64,000 nt of DNA from positions 10,472,115 to 10,536,114 of the forward strand of contig OY744615.1 of NCBI GenBank assembly GCA_963556255.1, given 5' to 3'. Position 1 is the first letter of the stretch, and each line of letters starts with the position of its first letter. Both the position numbers and the translations under genes were made by a program. The stretch is from Allolobophora icterica (Eukaryota; Annelida; Clitellata; Crassiclitellata; Lumbricidae). A model generated the notes under the pieces. That model was given only the letters and a program-made list of their open reading frames with translations. It had not been told where the DNA came from and did not search any database. Below, piece by piece: positions 11,739 to 22,869 of this stretch.

Positions 11739-14700
11739 GGTTCATTCATTCAAGGATTTATATAGCGCCCCTTCAAGAGAACTTCTCAGAGGTGCTCCAA
11801 GAGTAAAACTGTGGGTCGTCTCACTGTCCTGACAAGTGAAGACGAAAATCCTGTTGCCGGAAGACCAGAGAGTGAAGGAGACAGACGTAGTTTATGTCTA
11901 GGATGAGTGTATGAATCAAGTAATGTAATATTTCTTTAAAAGGTGGTGGAAAGTCTGAGGACTGATAGAGAAACTTAAGACAGAGGACAGTGAGCCGAAC
12001 ACTCATGGCCAGGAGAACATAAGGTACGCAGATCGACTCCCGTAGCCTCCCTCTAGGGCGGCGCCTTGCATGGCTGCCAAACCGTGTGTTTAATTAAGAT
12101 ATTGATTGTACTTTCATGTTTCAATGTAATCTTACTGCGTCTGTCGGTTTGAAATAATAAGGAATGTAATTCTTATAAGCTCGAGACACGAGTGTGGCTT
12201 GACCGCTTGGATTAATTAACAGCACACATTAGTCTGTAGTGTAGAGGCTCGCTTGGCCGTGCTTCATGGCTGGCCCTATTTATTTATTTTATTTCTTATT
12301 TATTTAATTATCCCTATATTTAATTGTTTTTTTTTCAATCATGTTTTATTTATTCATATATTTGTTTATTTTACTTACATAGAAATAGCATAGGAATGTC
12401 TCCAGCATTAGAATTTAGATATGCCGGCAATATTGTTTCGACACCTTTAAATTACCCTTCTCCGATTTTATATAAATTTATACACGTAATTTCATTAACT
12501 TACATCATTAAAAGAGCTGTTATATAGAACCAGAAGAACCTTTTAAACAATTTCCCACGATCTTTGAAGCCATAAGATGTTACTAAGCAAAAGAAACCAA
12601 TGCTAAAGCCATCATGCGTTTCTGTTACGGCTAAAAACTTTGGGTATGGTCGACGTCAACGACTGTTTCAGCCGTAAGGTGTCCCTAAACGTAAATAAAA
12701 TAGGGCCTACTAATATTCTGCTTTTCAAAGACACAATTAAATCGTTTAATTCCAAATCTAGACGTTTGTTATTTTCATTCTACCCGTAAATACGACATGC
12801 CCACTAAGCGAAGAAAGGTCGACTTCGAAGGCCCTGTGTTGTTAAATACGCGATACTAGGCCTACTATTAATACTAATTATGTAACGTTTAGAAACATTT
12901 ACATGAAATAAATGGACCTAATTATTACTACAATTTTAGAATTATTTTCCTTTATCGTGGACTAAAATGTTTCCTTGTCTAAATTTCCGACATCGGGTTT
13001 TAGCAATAATAGAAGCTTGAAGAAATAGAAGGAAAACACAGGGCGGATATGTGTCAAGCTGATTCCGTCGAGAAAGTTTGTTTCCACTGGAAAATTGCGT
13101 CAAAGCGAGATCGTTTAGGCCCTAGTAGGAACAAGAACAACATTTTTAAAAGCGAGGACACCTTGAATGCATTCTTTTCCAGTGCTTTAAATAGATCATT
13201 TACTTTATATCGTCAAAAACAAAGCTTCGTGAAGACACCTCTTAATCAGTGTTTTTCGACGCTATATATATCGTTTCCTATAATCGCCGCTGTTTAACCT
13301 AGGCGAATGATAAACACTGGAAACTAGTAATCTCTATTTTAGAACAATTTAACATTGAGAACTGTACAGAATTTATTCCTATCAACTTTAACGGCCTTTG
13401 ATGCCATAGATTTCGTCACACCGTTGGAGTCACTTAACCCATTGAAGACTACTGGGCACTCCACAAGAACTTAAAACTTCGATTGGCTAAAACTTGGTGA
13501 CTCAAATGTAGAGTGGCAGACGCTGCTCATAACTTAGGCGTTGTTTTAAAGTCTACCATGTCTATCACTGACAGTGTAAATAGTCATCGTAGCCTATATG
13601 TTCATTCGTGATATACGCAGAATGAGACGTTATGTGCCCATATCTTCAAGGATACCTCTGGCAAACGTATTGGTTCCCAGTCGCCTAGATTAGCCTACCG
13701 TTACTCGCTTCTTACTGGTATCAATTAATCAAACATGCAAATCTGCAGAGAGTTCAGAACTCTTTGGCAAGAGCCATAAGTAATAGCCTACGTCCAAATA
13801 TGAACATATACCCTTTGTGTTTAAATCTTTGCATTGGCTTCCTGCCCAACATAGGACTAGTTTCAAATTGGGGCTCACAATAATGTTTTAAGACAACTGT
13901 ACTCTCCGCGTTACAACGGCCAACCACAGTAGCTCACTTAAAATCATCCCTTATTCTCCAGACTTATCATTATTCAACGAGGTCATCTGATTATCTTTTT
14001 CTGTTCATACCTATATCAAGAACTGTTCTTGGTGAACGAGCCTTTCAGTTGCTAGTTTTCCCTGGTTTTTTTAAAAACTGTGTCTGTCCGTTTTGCTCTG
14101 TCGCTTGTGTCATTTCGTTCTCACCTTAAGACTTACCTGTCCGTCTTTCGAACTGCCTATCACCATAGCCTCTCTGTCTGTCTCAGCAGCCTGATCTTTT
14201 GGATGTTACCTGATTACGGCCTGGTTTTGATGTGCCATCGGTTCAAGCCTTATGCATTAGATACCGGCGCAATAGACGTTACTAATCTATTAATATAGTT
14301 TCCTTATATTCAAATTTGTCTGTCGGAGGACGCTACGTCACAAACGGCTTCTGTTCTATTGTGAAACATGAACCGGTTGTCTTGGCGACGGCGGTCTTGA
14401 CGACGGCGATAACCAACGATACATATAGGCCTATAATAAGACGTCATAATATGACGGGCAAATGCTCTAACACTTTATACTGACGACGGCGACTAGCACT
14501 ATATACTGCCGTCATAATTATGACGGGAAAATACACTAGTTAGTAATAATAATCCATCCAATCACGTCCGTTGTAACGTACAAATTATTTTCCATAGACG
14601 TCAACGACCTCTATTGCCCTAAAATGTCATTAAACTATTGAAATCCATCAACTCGCGTCCTTAGCTCCGCCACTGCTTTCCATTCGGCGGTGCCAGTACC

Positions 14701-15778
14701 AAGCCTGGATATAGCAGGAGGTCGACGCTAATCGCCACGTTATGACGCAACGTCGCTACTTCTTCTCTCAAGGATCAACGTCATGTTGCCATAGGATGTC
14801 GTTAAACAATGGATACTGCTAACCGTTATAGTAAGAAAGAAAGAAAATATAAACAGTTTCGATGAATGCACTTCTTATAGCTATCGGAAACTGCATTAAA
14901 AAGGTGTCTAAAATTATCCTGCTAACTACTGTACTTTACGGAATGCAAGATGTATTTATCTATAATCCAACCGATAAGAGATCATATTATAGCCATATAG
15001 ACTCATATTAATAAGGTATGTAAACAATTTTTTAACTACTGTAGTCGAAGCTAAGAACCTAATAGCAGTTGTCTAACCACGCCGTGTAGTGTCAAGACCA
15101 GCACCTATTCGCTCTGCCCCCGTCCGCATAACCGTGAGGTCCGCAGGGCTGATACACTGCCTAGAAAACATTTCATCATTAGAATGCTCTACTTAGGAAT
15201 TTGAACATTAATTGGATTTAAATTAATTTTTTCTTTTCCGTTTATTTAGGTTGCTTGTGCCTGTGCTTGATATGTTCAGTTTCTTACACTTGTATTAACC
15301 CGTTTGTTAGTCGCAGTGCGTTTTCAGGCGGAACATTAAGGTCCATACTTACTTGCTTACTTACTATTTCGATCATATGTTTGCACGTTTGCACAGAAAG
15401 AGCAAGGCAGGGCGAAGAGGGGAGGGTGATGGAATAAACGAAATCAACCGGATGTTCGTAATCATAACGCACACAACAGGAATTCATAAATTAGTCAAAA
15501 GGCTACAACGGAAGATGTCTTGCGACGCCACCTAGCGCTCAAAAGCGCTACACCTCTGTTCACTGTTCAAGCTGAATGCAATAATTATCAAAAGTAATTG
15601 AAACCATATTTAGTAATATAATATATGTAGGCTACTTATAGCCCATATAGGCCTGTGTGTGTGTGCGTATGTTAAAGAAAAAATAAGATTGAATAGGCCT
15701 ATGTAAATATATTTGTGTACTCATAAGCTATATCATGTAACTAAATATGGTCATTATTGCAAGACTATGTATATATGA
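11739..15778. other. Gene-free stretch with scattered R1/R2 fragments
   Basis: No exon is supported. SINE-like remnant near 11745-11830. Weak reverse R1 copies near 12640-12690, 13386-13420 and 14591-14635, and R2 plus R1 at 14672-14815. Short GACACCT(C/T)TTAA words that belong to the R1 monomer sit near 12443, 13232 and 14900. About 13640-14060 resembles a heavily decayed CR1-like LINE end, but too weakly to call. Confidence 0.45.
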
Positions 15779-15786
15779 ACTATATA

Positions 15787-16049
15787 GCGCTTTTTTCAGC
15801 CGGAACGCGCCGGAACGGCGTTCCGGCACCTTTTTCAGCCACTAAAAATAATTTATTTCTTTTAATAATAAAAACAATAATTTAGTTATTTTAATTTAAT
15901 TTCGGTGTTTTTGAACTGTTTTCAGTGTTTATTGAGACCCCTACCAACCCCCAATCCGGTTTTTCTCGTGATTTTAGCCTGCCCATAATTGTTGCGTTCC
16001 GGAACCTATTGTTCCGTTCTGGAACCTTTTTTTCTAGAAAAAAGCACTG
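15787..16049. mobile_element. hAT-like MITE, GTTCCGG family (263 bp)
   Basis: An 8-bp duplication ACTATATA flanks it (15779-15786 and 16050-16057). The left end GCGCTTTTTTC and right end GAAAAAAGCACTG are inverted repeats; the left end seems to lack the first bases of CAGTG. CCGGAACGGCGTTCCGG, a perfect palindrome, lies just inside the left end. The TA-rich target makes the duplication less certain. Confidence 0.68.
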
Positions 16050-16057
16050 ACTATATA

Positions 16058-16740
16058 TATAGGCCCAACAAGATAAGAAATTATATATATATATATATAA
16101 TCGGTCAATTTATGTTATATTACATACAGAATATAAAATAATATACGTATATTTATATATAAATAGATATATATAGGCAGCAAGTCGTATATATATATAA
16201 TTTTATTGACACTGGCATCTATAAGCCATAATGATTATATACAATTAGGATAATAATAGAACTCATAAAAGGTGTAAGTGTTGAAGAAATAAATTCGGCG
16301 ATGTATGTATGTCAGACCGGATTGTAGAGAGAGGATTTCCTGCAGTGTTTAACCACTTAAAACCCGAGTTGTTTGGTTAACTTCTAGATGAGGCGCATAT
16401 AGACCGACCCTACTCTATACCCTCTTCTTACTGTGTCAAGCCCTTCCTCTGAGCTGATCTATTACACTGATGATTTGTAGCCTTGTTAAAATACGCAATT
16501 CGTTGATGAAATGGATAATAATGATAAATATTCTTACGAATTTTCGAACTTGAATCGAGTCACGAGTATTAATCACAGCGACAACTGCTTGAACACTCGT
16601 TTATTATTATTATTCCAAAGTTTAACGTCATCCTTTGGCAACAATGGCCGTTGACGACAATTCACAAATACAATTTCTAGAAAACGATAAACTTATAGTG
16701 TCCGTATAACACCATGTAAAGGTGTCAAACATAAGCTTAC
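16058..16740. other. AT-rich, R1 copy at 16620-16735
   Basis: Mostly AT-rich unclassified sequence. An R1 copy (TTTAACGTCATCCTTTGG ... GGCCGTTGACGAC) starts at 16620 and continues to AAAGGTGTC at about 16720-16728, beyond which the 3' part of the LINE probably begins. Confidence 0.55.
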
Positions 16741-17345
16741 AATGTCAGTAATGTCACATCACCCAAAGCAACATATCTAATGTTATTTATAATACACATA
16801 GCTATAAAATGTTCCGACGCAAACCAAACAGTACTTCGCAACTATTGTCACTCGCTAGAAATATTTAAACAACTTCAGACATAAATGCACAGCACATATG
16901 ATTATAATTATGACATTATATTCCCATTCTATTATTGAAATGTTTAATTGATCATTTCTTATTCCTCAGTTCTATGAGATCTTATAGCAATATGTACCAC
17001 TACAATCATATCATGTATGAAATAGTACCAATCTCACATACATCATGCATATTAAATGAAACGTATGGTTATACCAAGTACCTTTCCTCAAAGAAACTGC
17101 TCAGGTACTAAACACACTCAAGTACAAATCTCATCAACCAACAAAGCATAAAATTATATGAGCATAATAATTACAATTGTTTCAAGTTTGATATTAATGC
17201 ATTCAAGATTGCATTATAATAATGTAATAATTAATACAATAAAATAAAATGCACAAGGAAAAGACTAATTAAAATTAAAGATAAAAAAAAAATTAAAAAA
17301 AAAAATAAATAAAGCTATTTACATTAGCAAACTTAGCATATCTCT

Positions 17346-20165
17346 TTACAGAATTTGACCTTTAGTAATTAGTTTAAGTACCCTATACACTTCATTTTGT
17401 AATATATTTACTGTTAAAAGGGTTGAAATAGAAATGTCCCTTTTATACAATTGACATTTATCTCCCAACAACTTCGATATATCTTCTTTTTTACACTCAA
17501 GTAGTAGGTGATGAATAGTCTCCTTGACCTGACAGGTATCACATAAACCACTTGAATGTCGTTTTATAATAAACAGCCTTTGATTAGTATTCGCGACTCC
17601 CAGACGTAACCTAGAAATTTGGACTTCCTTATGCCTATAGGGTTCTAAATATTTAATATCTGTACTTACAATTGGACAAAGAGATTTATAAAAATGACCT
17701 CTATTATCGTTAGTATATTCTAATTGCCATTTATTTACTATATACAGTTTCATTAAAGTAAAAATTTCTGAAAGTTCAAGATAATTAGTAGAATTAATAT
17801 GATCAATACTCAGGGCTTCTTTAGCCAAAGTATCTGCTCGATCATTACCTGTCAGGTCAATGTGACTTGGAATCCAAATAAATCTTATTTGATTGGAATT
17901 TAGTCTGTTAATCAGAGACAATAGTTCATTCAATAAATTAGGTCTAGACTGAGAATAAGACTCCTTAATTGACGTAAGAACACTCAATGAATCAGAAAAC
18001 AATGCAAATTGACAATTCTTATAACATTCGGAGTTTAAAATCCATTTTACAGTTTCTATAATTGCAGTCAACTCTGCTGCATAAATACTGGAGCTATTAC
18101 ATAATCTAAATTTTTTATCTATATTTAAACTTGGTACTGTAAAGGCAGCAGAAACAAATTCATCTACCTTTGACCCATCAGTATAGATATGTATGTAAGA
18201 GTTGTACTTAGAAACTAATTCCAAAGCAGATTGCTTTAAATATTCTGGATGATCAGTTTTCTTATTTATTAATTTATTCAAAGTTAAGTCAACCTCTACT
18301 TGTTTGTTACACCAAGGAGGTTCAGATGGGAAAGAAGGGCCAATAATAGATGTATTAAGTGAAGAAAAGAATTCAGAAGTACGAGTATAAATGGAATGCT
18401 CCCTACTCTCAGGTGTCCTAAAAACATTTGTCCAGTGGTTCTCCATTGTTGCTGTATTTATGTGAAATTTATTACCCAAAATTTTAGTCCCACATTTTAT
18501 TGAATTTTGGAGTCGTCTTAAATGAAGAGGCAACTCTCCACATTCATTTTGAAGTGCTGCAGCTGCAGTACCCTTAGGGGCTCCACAACATAATCTAAGT
18601 GCCTCAGTTTGGATACAAGAGAGTTTATCTAGGTGCGATTTACAAGCAGAAGAATAAGCAACGTCACCATAATCTAAAATAGACCTAATTAATGCCCTAT
18701 ATATGGTTAGGAGAGTTTTCTTACAAGCTCCCCAACCATAGCCACTGATGGCTCTTATGAGATTTAACCTCTTTTTGCATTTTTCAATTATATAATCAAT
18801 ATGTGGTTTCCAACTCAATTTACTGTCAAAAATTACTCCCAAGAATTTGACTTCATTTTCCATTTTAATTTGTTCTTTATCAATTTTAATAGTAATCCTT
18901 GACAAATTATTTCTTTTGGAGAAAAGGACTCCAGTGGTTTTATTAATAGATATTTTAAAACCATTTCTATTACACCAATTTTGTATTAAATTGATCGATA
19001 ATTGAATTTTATTTTGTAATATTTTAACATTTCTATGTCCTAAGTAAATAGCACTATCATCAGCAAACAGTGACATCTCTACACCATCCACACCTGCAGC
19101 AATATCATTTATCATTAGCAAGAATAAAATAGGAGATATTACCGAACCCTGGGGTGTACCATTCTGTTGTATACATTTATCAGAAAGTTCTGCCCCAACT
19201 TTCACCTGAAAAGTTCTATTTGAAAGAAAGTTTTCAATCCAGTTAAATGTATTACCCACTATTCCCAAATTCTGAATTTTATTTAAAAGGGTAGGTACAT
19301 GTAACATGTCATATGCTCTTTCAAAGTCAATGAAAATAGCCAAAACATGTTCTTTATTTTTAATTTTTTTAAGAATATTATCCTGAAGTTTAAGGATTTG
19401 ATCATTTGTACTTCTATATTTTCGAAAGCCAGACTGATTTTTTGAAATAAGGTTATTTTTTTCCAAAAACCATTGGAGACGTTTTGTTACCATTGTTTCC
19501 ATTACTTTACAAATCGTTGGAGTCAATGATATAGGTCGATAAGATTCTGGAACCGAGGCGTCTTTATTTGGTTTTAATAATGGTAGAATAATGGCATGAT
19601 GCCAGTCAGTTGGCAATTTGCCTTCCTCCCAGATTTCATTATAAAATATTAATAGGGTTTTAAGAGCATTTTTATGAAGATGTTTTAACAACTCATAAGG
19701 TAATTTGTCATCACCCGGTGACTTATTATTTTTTGCTGATCTTATAGCTTGTTTCAATTCATTAAGATAAAACCTCTCATTTAAGATTTCCATTTCATGA
19801 ACAGGACTACTGTCAATTCTATTAGGGTTATTTTGTAAATTATTATCTTTGATATAATTTAAGAATTTTTTACTATAATTTTGGGTACTACTAGTACTTG
19901 CATAATTGTTAGCTAAAAGATTTGCTTTTTCAAGGTTTGTTTCAGCTATTAATTCATTACGATTCAGAGTAGGAATGGAACTATAGGTTGCAATACCATT
20001 CATTTTTCTTGCCCATGTCCATACAGAGCCCAATTTTGTCTGATCCGTAAGTTCAGAGCAATATGTTTGCCAACAAGTTTTTGCTTCTGTTTTAAGTGTC
20101 TGTTTAACTATAGCCTCTTGTTTCTTGTATTCCAAATAATCATTTAACTCCCTTGTTTTATTCAT
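17346..20165 (-). CDS. LINE reverse transcriptase with RNase H
   Basis: A 939-residue frame, the C-terminal part of a LINE pol protein that would copy the element's RNA at a nicked target. Residues about 190-500 are a reverse transcriptase: SYRPISLTP at 209-217, SGFRKYRST at 245-253, IFIDFERAYD at 277-286, GTPQGSVISP at 336-345, and the catalytic FADD at 367-370. Residues about 655-790 are RNase H, with YTDGS (Asp663), AAELTAI (Glu699), SDSLS (Asp725) and GNDRADTLAKEA (774-785). A C-terminal CDTCQVKETIHHLLLEC motif looks like a CCHC zinc-binding site. The apparent ATG overlaps the endonuclease stop as ATGA, but homology indicates one continuous pol gene broken just upstream. Confidence 0.9.
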   Translation of the reverse strand: MNKTRELNDYLEYKKQEAIVKQTLKTEAKTCWQTYCSELTDQTKLGSVWTWARKMNGIATYSSIPTLNRNELIAETNLEKANLLANNYASTSSTQNYSKKFLNYIKDNNLQNNPNRIDSSPVHEMEILNERFYLNELKQAIRSAKNNKSPGDDKLPYELLKHLHKNALKTLLIFYNEIWEEGKLPTDWHHAIILPLLKPNKDASVPESYRPISLTPTICKVMETMVTKRLQWFLEKNNLISKNQSGFRKYRSTNDQILKLQDNILKKIKNKEHVLAIFIDFERAYDMLHVPTLLNKIQNLGIVGNTFNWIENFLSNRTFQVKVGAELSDKCIQQNGTPQGSVISPILFLLMINDIAAGVDGVEMSLFADDSAIYLGHRNVKILQNKIQLSINLIQNWCNRNGFKISINKTTGVLFSKRNNLSRITIKIDKEQIKMENEVKFLGVIFDSKLSWKPHIDYIIEKCKKRLNLIRAISGYGWGACKKTLLTIYRALIRSILDYGDVAYSSACKSHLDKLSCIQTEALRLCCGAPKGTAAAALQNECGELPLHLRRLQNSIKCGTKILGNKFHINTATMENHWTNVFRTPESREHSIYTRTSEFFSSLNTSIIGPSFPSEPPWCNKQVEVDLTLNKLINKKTDHPEYLKQSALELVSKYNSYIHIYTDGSKVDEFVSAAFTVPSLNIDKKFRLCNSSSIYAAELTAIIETVKWILNSECYKNCQFALFSDSLSVLTSIKESYSQSRPNLLNELLSLINRLNSNQIRFIWIPSHIDLTGNDRADTLAKEALSIDHINSTNYLELSEIFTLMKLYIVNKWQLEYTNDNRGHFYKSLCPIVSTDIKYLEPYRHKEVQISRLRLGVANTNQRLFIIKRHSSGLCDTCQVKETIHHLLLECKKEDISKLLGDKCQLYKRDISISTLLTVNILQNEVYRVLKLITKGQIL

Positions 20166-21130
20166 TTTATTCCTAAACTGATTTCTTTTATAAATGACTT
20201 CACTGCATTTATCACTCCAATATGGTAAAGGTCTAAATTTTTTTTTTTATTCTTTCTATTTTTTAGATTTTTACTAGGAATTGATTGATTCGCTATAGAA
20301 GTAATACAATCTACTAAATTATTGAAATTAGCGTCAACATTTTTATGAACTAAAATATCTCTTGTTATTGAAAATTTACTTAGTTCTTCATAATTCTTCC
20401 AATCCGCTTTTTTTAATTTCCATAGATGCATACTTAAATTATACTCTATTGTGATTTCTTCATTAATAGTAGTTATAGTAGCATAATGATCCGAGCTCAT
20501 GTTGCTATTGGTGACATTATGTCTAGCATTAAGAGCTACATCTTGTGAACATATGCTCAAATCTATAACAGAATTCAAATTTGATTGGTTTGATGTGATA
20601 CGTGTAGCTTGACCTGTATTAAGCACAACTAAATTCTTTTCTGTTAATATTTCTTCTATAATTTCCCCTCTTTTATTTGTCTTAGAACAACCCCATAATT
20701 TATTATGAGCATTAAAATCACCAACAATAATTGATCTTTTATGTGGAAAAATACTCTGAATATCTTCTTTTTTAAATGTATATGAAGGTGTGAAATAAGA
20801 ATTAAATATTTTTAAATGACCACTTAAAGTTTTAATTTCAATACCTTGAATTTCAATGTTTGTAACTTCGTCCACATCTAGTACATTAAAGTTTAGGCCC
20901 TCTTTTAAGTAAATAGCTAAACCCCCCTTTTCATTACTTGAGCAATCTTTTCGTATAATATTGTAGCCATCCAATTTTGGTGATTTAGTTGGATTTTTCA
21001 AAAAGGTCTCTTGCAGACATATCACATCCGGTGGAATGTACGACTTCAATATATAATTCTTAAGTTGGTCTTTATGACCTCGAAAACCACGTGCATTCCA
21101 TTGAAGAATGGTCAACGCCATAGTGGACAA
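20162..21130 (-). CDS. LINE AP-like endonuclease domain
   Basis: A 322-residue frame, the N-terminal part of the same pol. It has the exonuclease-endonuclease-phosphatase catalytic set: LQWNARG with Asn12, LQETF with Glu41, IVGDFNAHNKLWG with Asp138 and Asn140, SVIDLSI with Asp190, and SSDH with Asp214/His215. This domain nicks target DNA. The last 25 or so residues read out of frame. In the alternative frame the usual linker (a PYWSDKC motif) runs on directly into the RT frame, so the true gene is a fusion disrupted at the T11 run 20238-20248. Confidence 0.87.
   Translation of the reverse strand: MSTMALTILQWNARGFRGHKDQLKNYILKSYIPPDVICLQETFLKNPTKSPKLDGYNIIRKDCSSNEKGGLAIYLKEGLNFNVLDVDEVTNIEIQGIEIKTLSGHLKIFNSYFTPSYTFKKEDIQSIFPHKRSIIVGDFNAHNKLWGCSKTNKRGEIIEEILTEKNLVVLNTGQATRITSNQSNLNSVIDLSICSQDVALNARHNVTNSNMSSDHYATITTINEEITIEYNLSMHLWKLKKADWKNYEELSKFSITRDILVHKNVDANFNNLVDCITSIANQSIPSKNLKNRKNKKKNLDLYHIGVINAVKSFIKEISLGIK
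20238..20248. other. T11 homopolymer at the pol frame break
   Basis: On the minus strand this is A11 near the end of the endonuclease frame. Upstream of it the endonuclease frame is correct; downstream the family-like linker is found in another frame that is open into RT. A one- or two-base slip in this run explains the two-ORF appearance. It could be a mutation, a sequencing error, or conceivably a slippery site. Confidence 0.75.
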
Positions 21131-21139
21131 AAAATGAAA

Positions 21140-21652
21140 CTACTGTTCTTTATATCTAAATTCTATATCATTATCAAAAAGTAATTTAGACGCTGCATGG
21201 CTGATTACAAACTGTGCCTGTTTTTTTGACTCAGCCTTTGCAATAGTTGCCAATACGCCAAGAACAAAGGACACTTTTATCTTCATAATTGGGTCATAAT
21301 CTTCTACTGTGTTATTCGCTGGCTTGCTGTGATATACTGCCTTGTAATCTTTGTCATTGAATGACAAAAACCTTTTGACTACATCATCAGAAGAGGTTTG
21401 TACAGTAGAATTAATTTGCACATCAGTTGGTGTTTGTATATCTAATGAAGTATTTATTACTCTTGTTTGGGTTTCTAGTCCAGTTTTAACTTTTGAAGAA
21501 TAGGTGGAATTGTTTGTTTTAAGAGCATTGACAGGAACATTCTGATGCTGGACCTCATCAACCTTGACAATAGCATCAGCAAGAGTAACATTCTGCTCTG
21601 CTCTTATTTTCAGAGCAGATTGAATCTTTAAATACATTGGACGAACAAACAC
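21140..21652 (-). CDS. LINE ORF1 C-terminal part (truncated)
   Basis: A 170-residue frame immediately upstream of the endonuclease, separated by 9 bases. It lacks zinc knuckles and begins at the 5' truncation point, so its first codons may not be original. It is polar, Ser/Thr/Asn-rich in the middle, with a helical end (SFVLGVLATIAKAE). Position and orientation make it the tail of ORF1, the RNA-binding protein of I-type LINEs. I do not recognise the sequence itself. Confidence 0.6.
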   Translation of the reverse strand: MFVRPMYLKIQSALKIRAEQNVTLADAIVKVDEVQHQNVPVNALKTNNSTYSSKVKTGLETQTRVINTSLDIQTPTDVQINSTVQTSSDDVVKRFLSFNDKDYKAVYHSKPANNTVEDYDPIMKIKVSFVLGVLATIAKAESKKQAQFVISHAASKLLFDNDIEFRYKEQ

Positions 21653-21775
21653 TCGTTTAAACTATAATCACGATTATATTAAGCCTGAAGAAGCGATTTA
21701 AAGGTGTCTAAACCCTTGAGAGGTTTATTTATTTAATATTTATTGACCCAATGCATGAAGTACTGATTTTTTATT

Positions 21776-21800
21776 ATTCATTTATTCTAAGCATTTATTA
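21776..21800 (-). terminator. Likely poly(A) signals of the neuropeptide gene
   Basis: The minus strand has AATAAA-type hexamers here (TTTATT on the plus strand at about 21793 and nearby), roughly 140-160 bases after the neuropeptide stop codon. That is a normal distance for a short 3' UTR. Confidence 0.5.
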
Positions 21801-21938
21801 CGCTCGCAAAGTCATTAAATCTTTTGGGCGTTAACGAGTCTTGTCAGGTATTTCCGTAGTTCAATTATCAGAGGAAGGATTCTGGGGTTTACCGCTATTG
21901 CCCTATCGAGGGATCTTCTAGAACTGTTCCAGATCGCT

Positions 21939-22859
21939 TCAACCGAGATCAGCTCGAAATCTCCTCTTCTCAAGTCCACCATCGTACTCTAGATCACTGT
22001 CGCTCTCTTTAGTTGAGTCGACCAATTTCCGAAAGCCTTCTTCACCGTCGAAGCTCGAAGAAGACAGAGGAAGTCTGGTGTTCCAGGATTCCAAGGCCAA
22101 GGACCGTTTCCGCCCAAGGTCACCTCTGAAGGCGTAGCGTCTCTTTTCTTCAGCATCCCACAACTCGGAGGACCGCTTTCCCAAGTCCCCTCGAAATGCG
22201 TACCTCGCCCGCTTTGGGTACGCTCCTCCTTCCTTTACCTCTTCCTCGTTGTCGACTTCGTGGTCCTGTTCGCCATACTGGTGCCCATTTTCAAACCTCT
22301 TTCCCAGATCAGCACGGAACGAGGATCGAGATCTCTTTTCGACGTCTTTCCATCTTCTTGGACCTTCGCCCTCCACCTGCCTTTCCAACTCACCGAGCAC
22401 GAACCTCTTCCTTCTCACAGATCCACCGTTTGACCCCATCGCTTCGTACCTCGTCTCTGCCAGCTGTTCGCCATCATCCTCGAAGCCGGGATTTATCGGG
22501 GACTCGATGTTCAATCTTCGTTTTCCGAGGTCTGACCGGAAGAAGGACGTTTTCGAAGGGCGTTTGCCCTCCAGACGCGACCAGTCCACGGAGTACCTCT
22601 TCCCTAGGTCAGCTCTGAAGGAACTTCGGCGTCGCTGGGGGACTGGTCTCACTTCCGGTGACGTCAGATCATTTCCTGTTTCTCCGCCGCTTCCGGTATC
22701 TTTGGTTGGACTTTCGCTCGAATCGAAAAGATTGGTCGGGTCTTGAGGAACTTCCAAGGACTCCTCCGAGGCAGATGACTGGTCCGCTAGAAGAACTGCG
22801 CTCAGAGAACTAAGGAAAAGAAGAACTATCAGGTGGATATGATAGCGACATCTCGATTT
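21939..22859 (-). CDS. FR(A/G/S)DL-amide neuropeptide precursor, last exon
   Basis: An acceptor (TTTGTATTTTAG) precedes an open frame of 306 codons starting at 22859. It begins inside a signal peptide: basic KSRCRYHIH, then hydrophobic LIVLLFLSSLSAVLLA. The initiator Met must therefore be in an upstream exon that I did not find. Six peptides end in F-R-(A/G/S)-D-L-G before a dibasic site or stop: SSFRADLG-KR, PSKTSFFRSDLG-KR, SRSSFRADLG-KR, ARYAFRGDLG-KR, YAFRGDLG-RKR and a terminal FRADLG-stop. After prohormone cleavage and Gly amidation these give FRxDL-amides. Acidic spacers separate them. Y-x-F-x-x-D-L-amide matches the annelid DLamide pattern, and F-x-G-x-L-amide is close to molluscan buccalins. 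That family link is inference; the precursor structure is seen directly. It would be secreted by neurons and act on a GPCR. Confidence 0.88.
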   Translation of the reverse strand, partial: KSRCRYHIHLIVLLFLSSLSAVLLADQSSASEESLEVPQDPTNLFDSSESPTKDTGSGGETGNDLTSPEVRPVPQRRRSSFRADLGKRYSVDWSRLEGKRPSKTSFFRSDLGKRRLNIESPINPGFEDDGEQLAETRYEAMGSNGGSVRRKRFVLGELERQVEGEGPRRWKDVEKRSRSSFRADLGKRFENGHQYGEQDHEVDNEEEVKEGGAYPKRARYAFRGDLGKRSSELWDAEEKRRYAFRGDLGRKRSLALESWNTRLPLSSSSFDGEEGFRKLVDSTKESDSDLEYDGGLEKRRFRADLG

Positions 22860-22869
22860 CTAAAATACA

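Larger units (their letters stand above)
16740..21660 (-). mobile_element. I/Nimb-type non-LTR retrotransposon, 5'-truncated
   Basis: The minus strand reads ORF1 C-terminus, then AP-type endonuclease, reverse transcriptase and RNase H, then about 600 bp of AT-rich non-coding sequence. RNase H downstream of RT in an endonuclease-bearing LINE points to the I group (I, Ingi, Nimb and relatives). The first ORF lacks its start, so the copy is 5'-truncated. Coordinates 17346-21652 are secure; the outer limits are estimated. R1 repeat sequence flanks both sides, but I could not identify a clean target duplication. Confidence 0.8.

Noticed and set aside
16715..21713. AAAGGTGTC..AAAC on both sides of the LINE as its target duplication
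   Set aside because: The two copies are parts of separate R1 repeats with diverged flanks and do not abut convincing element ends.
22196..22746. Plus-strand frames over the neuropeptide exon
   Set aside because: Antisense shadows of the minus-strand precursor; no domain or start context.
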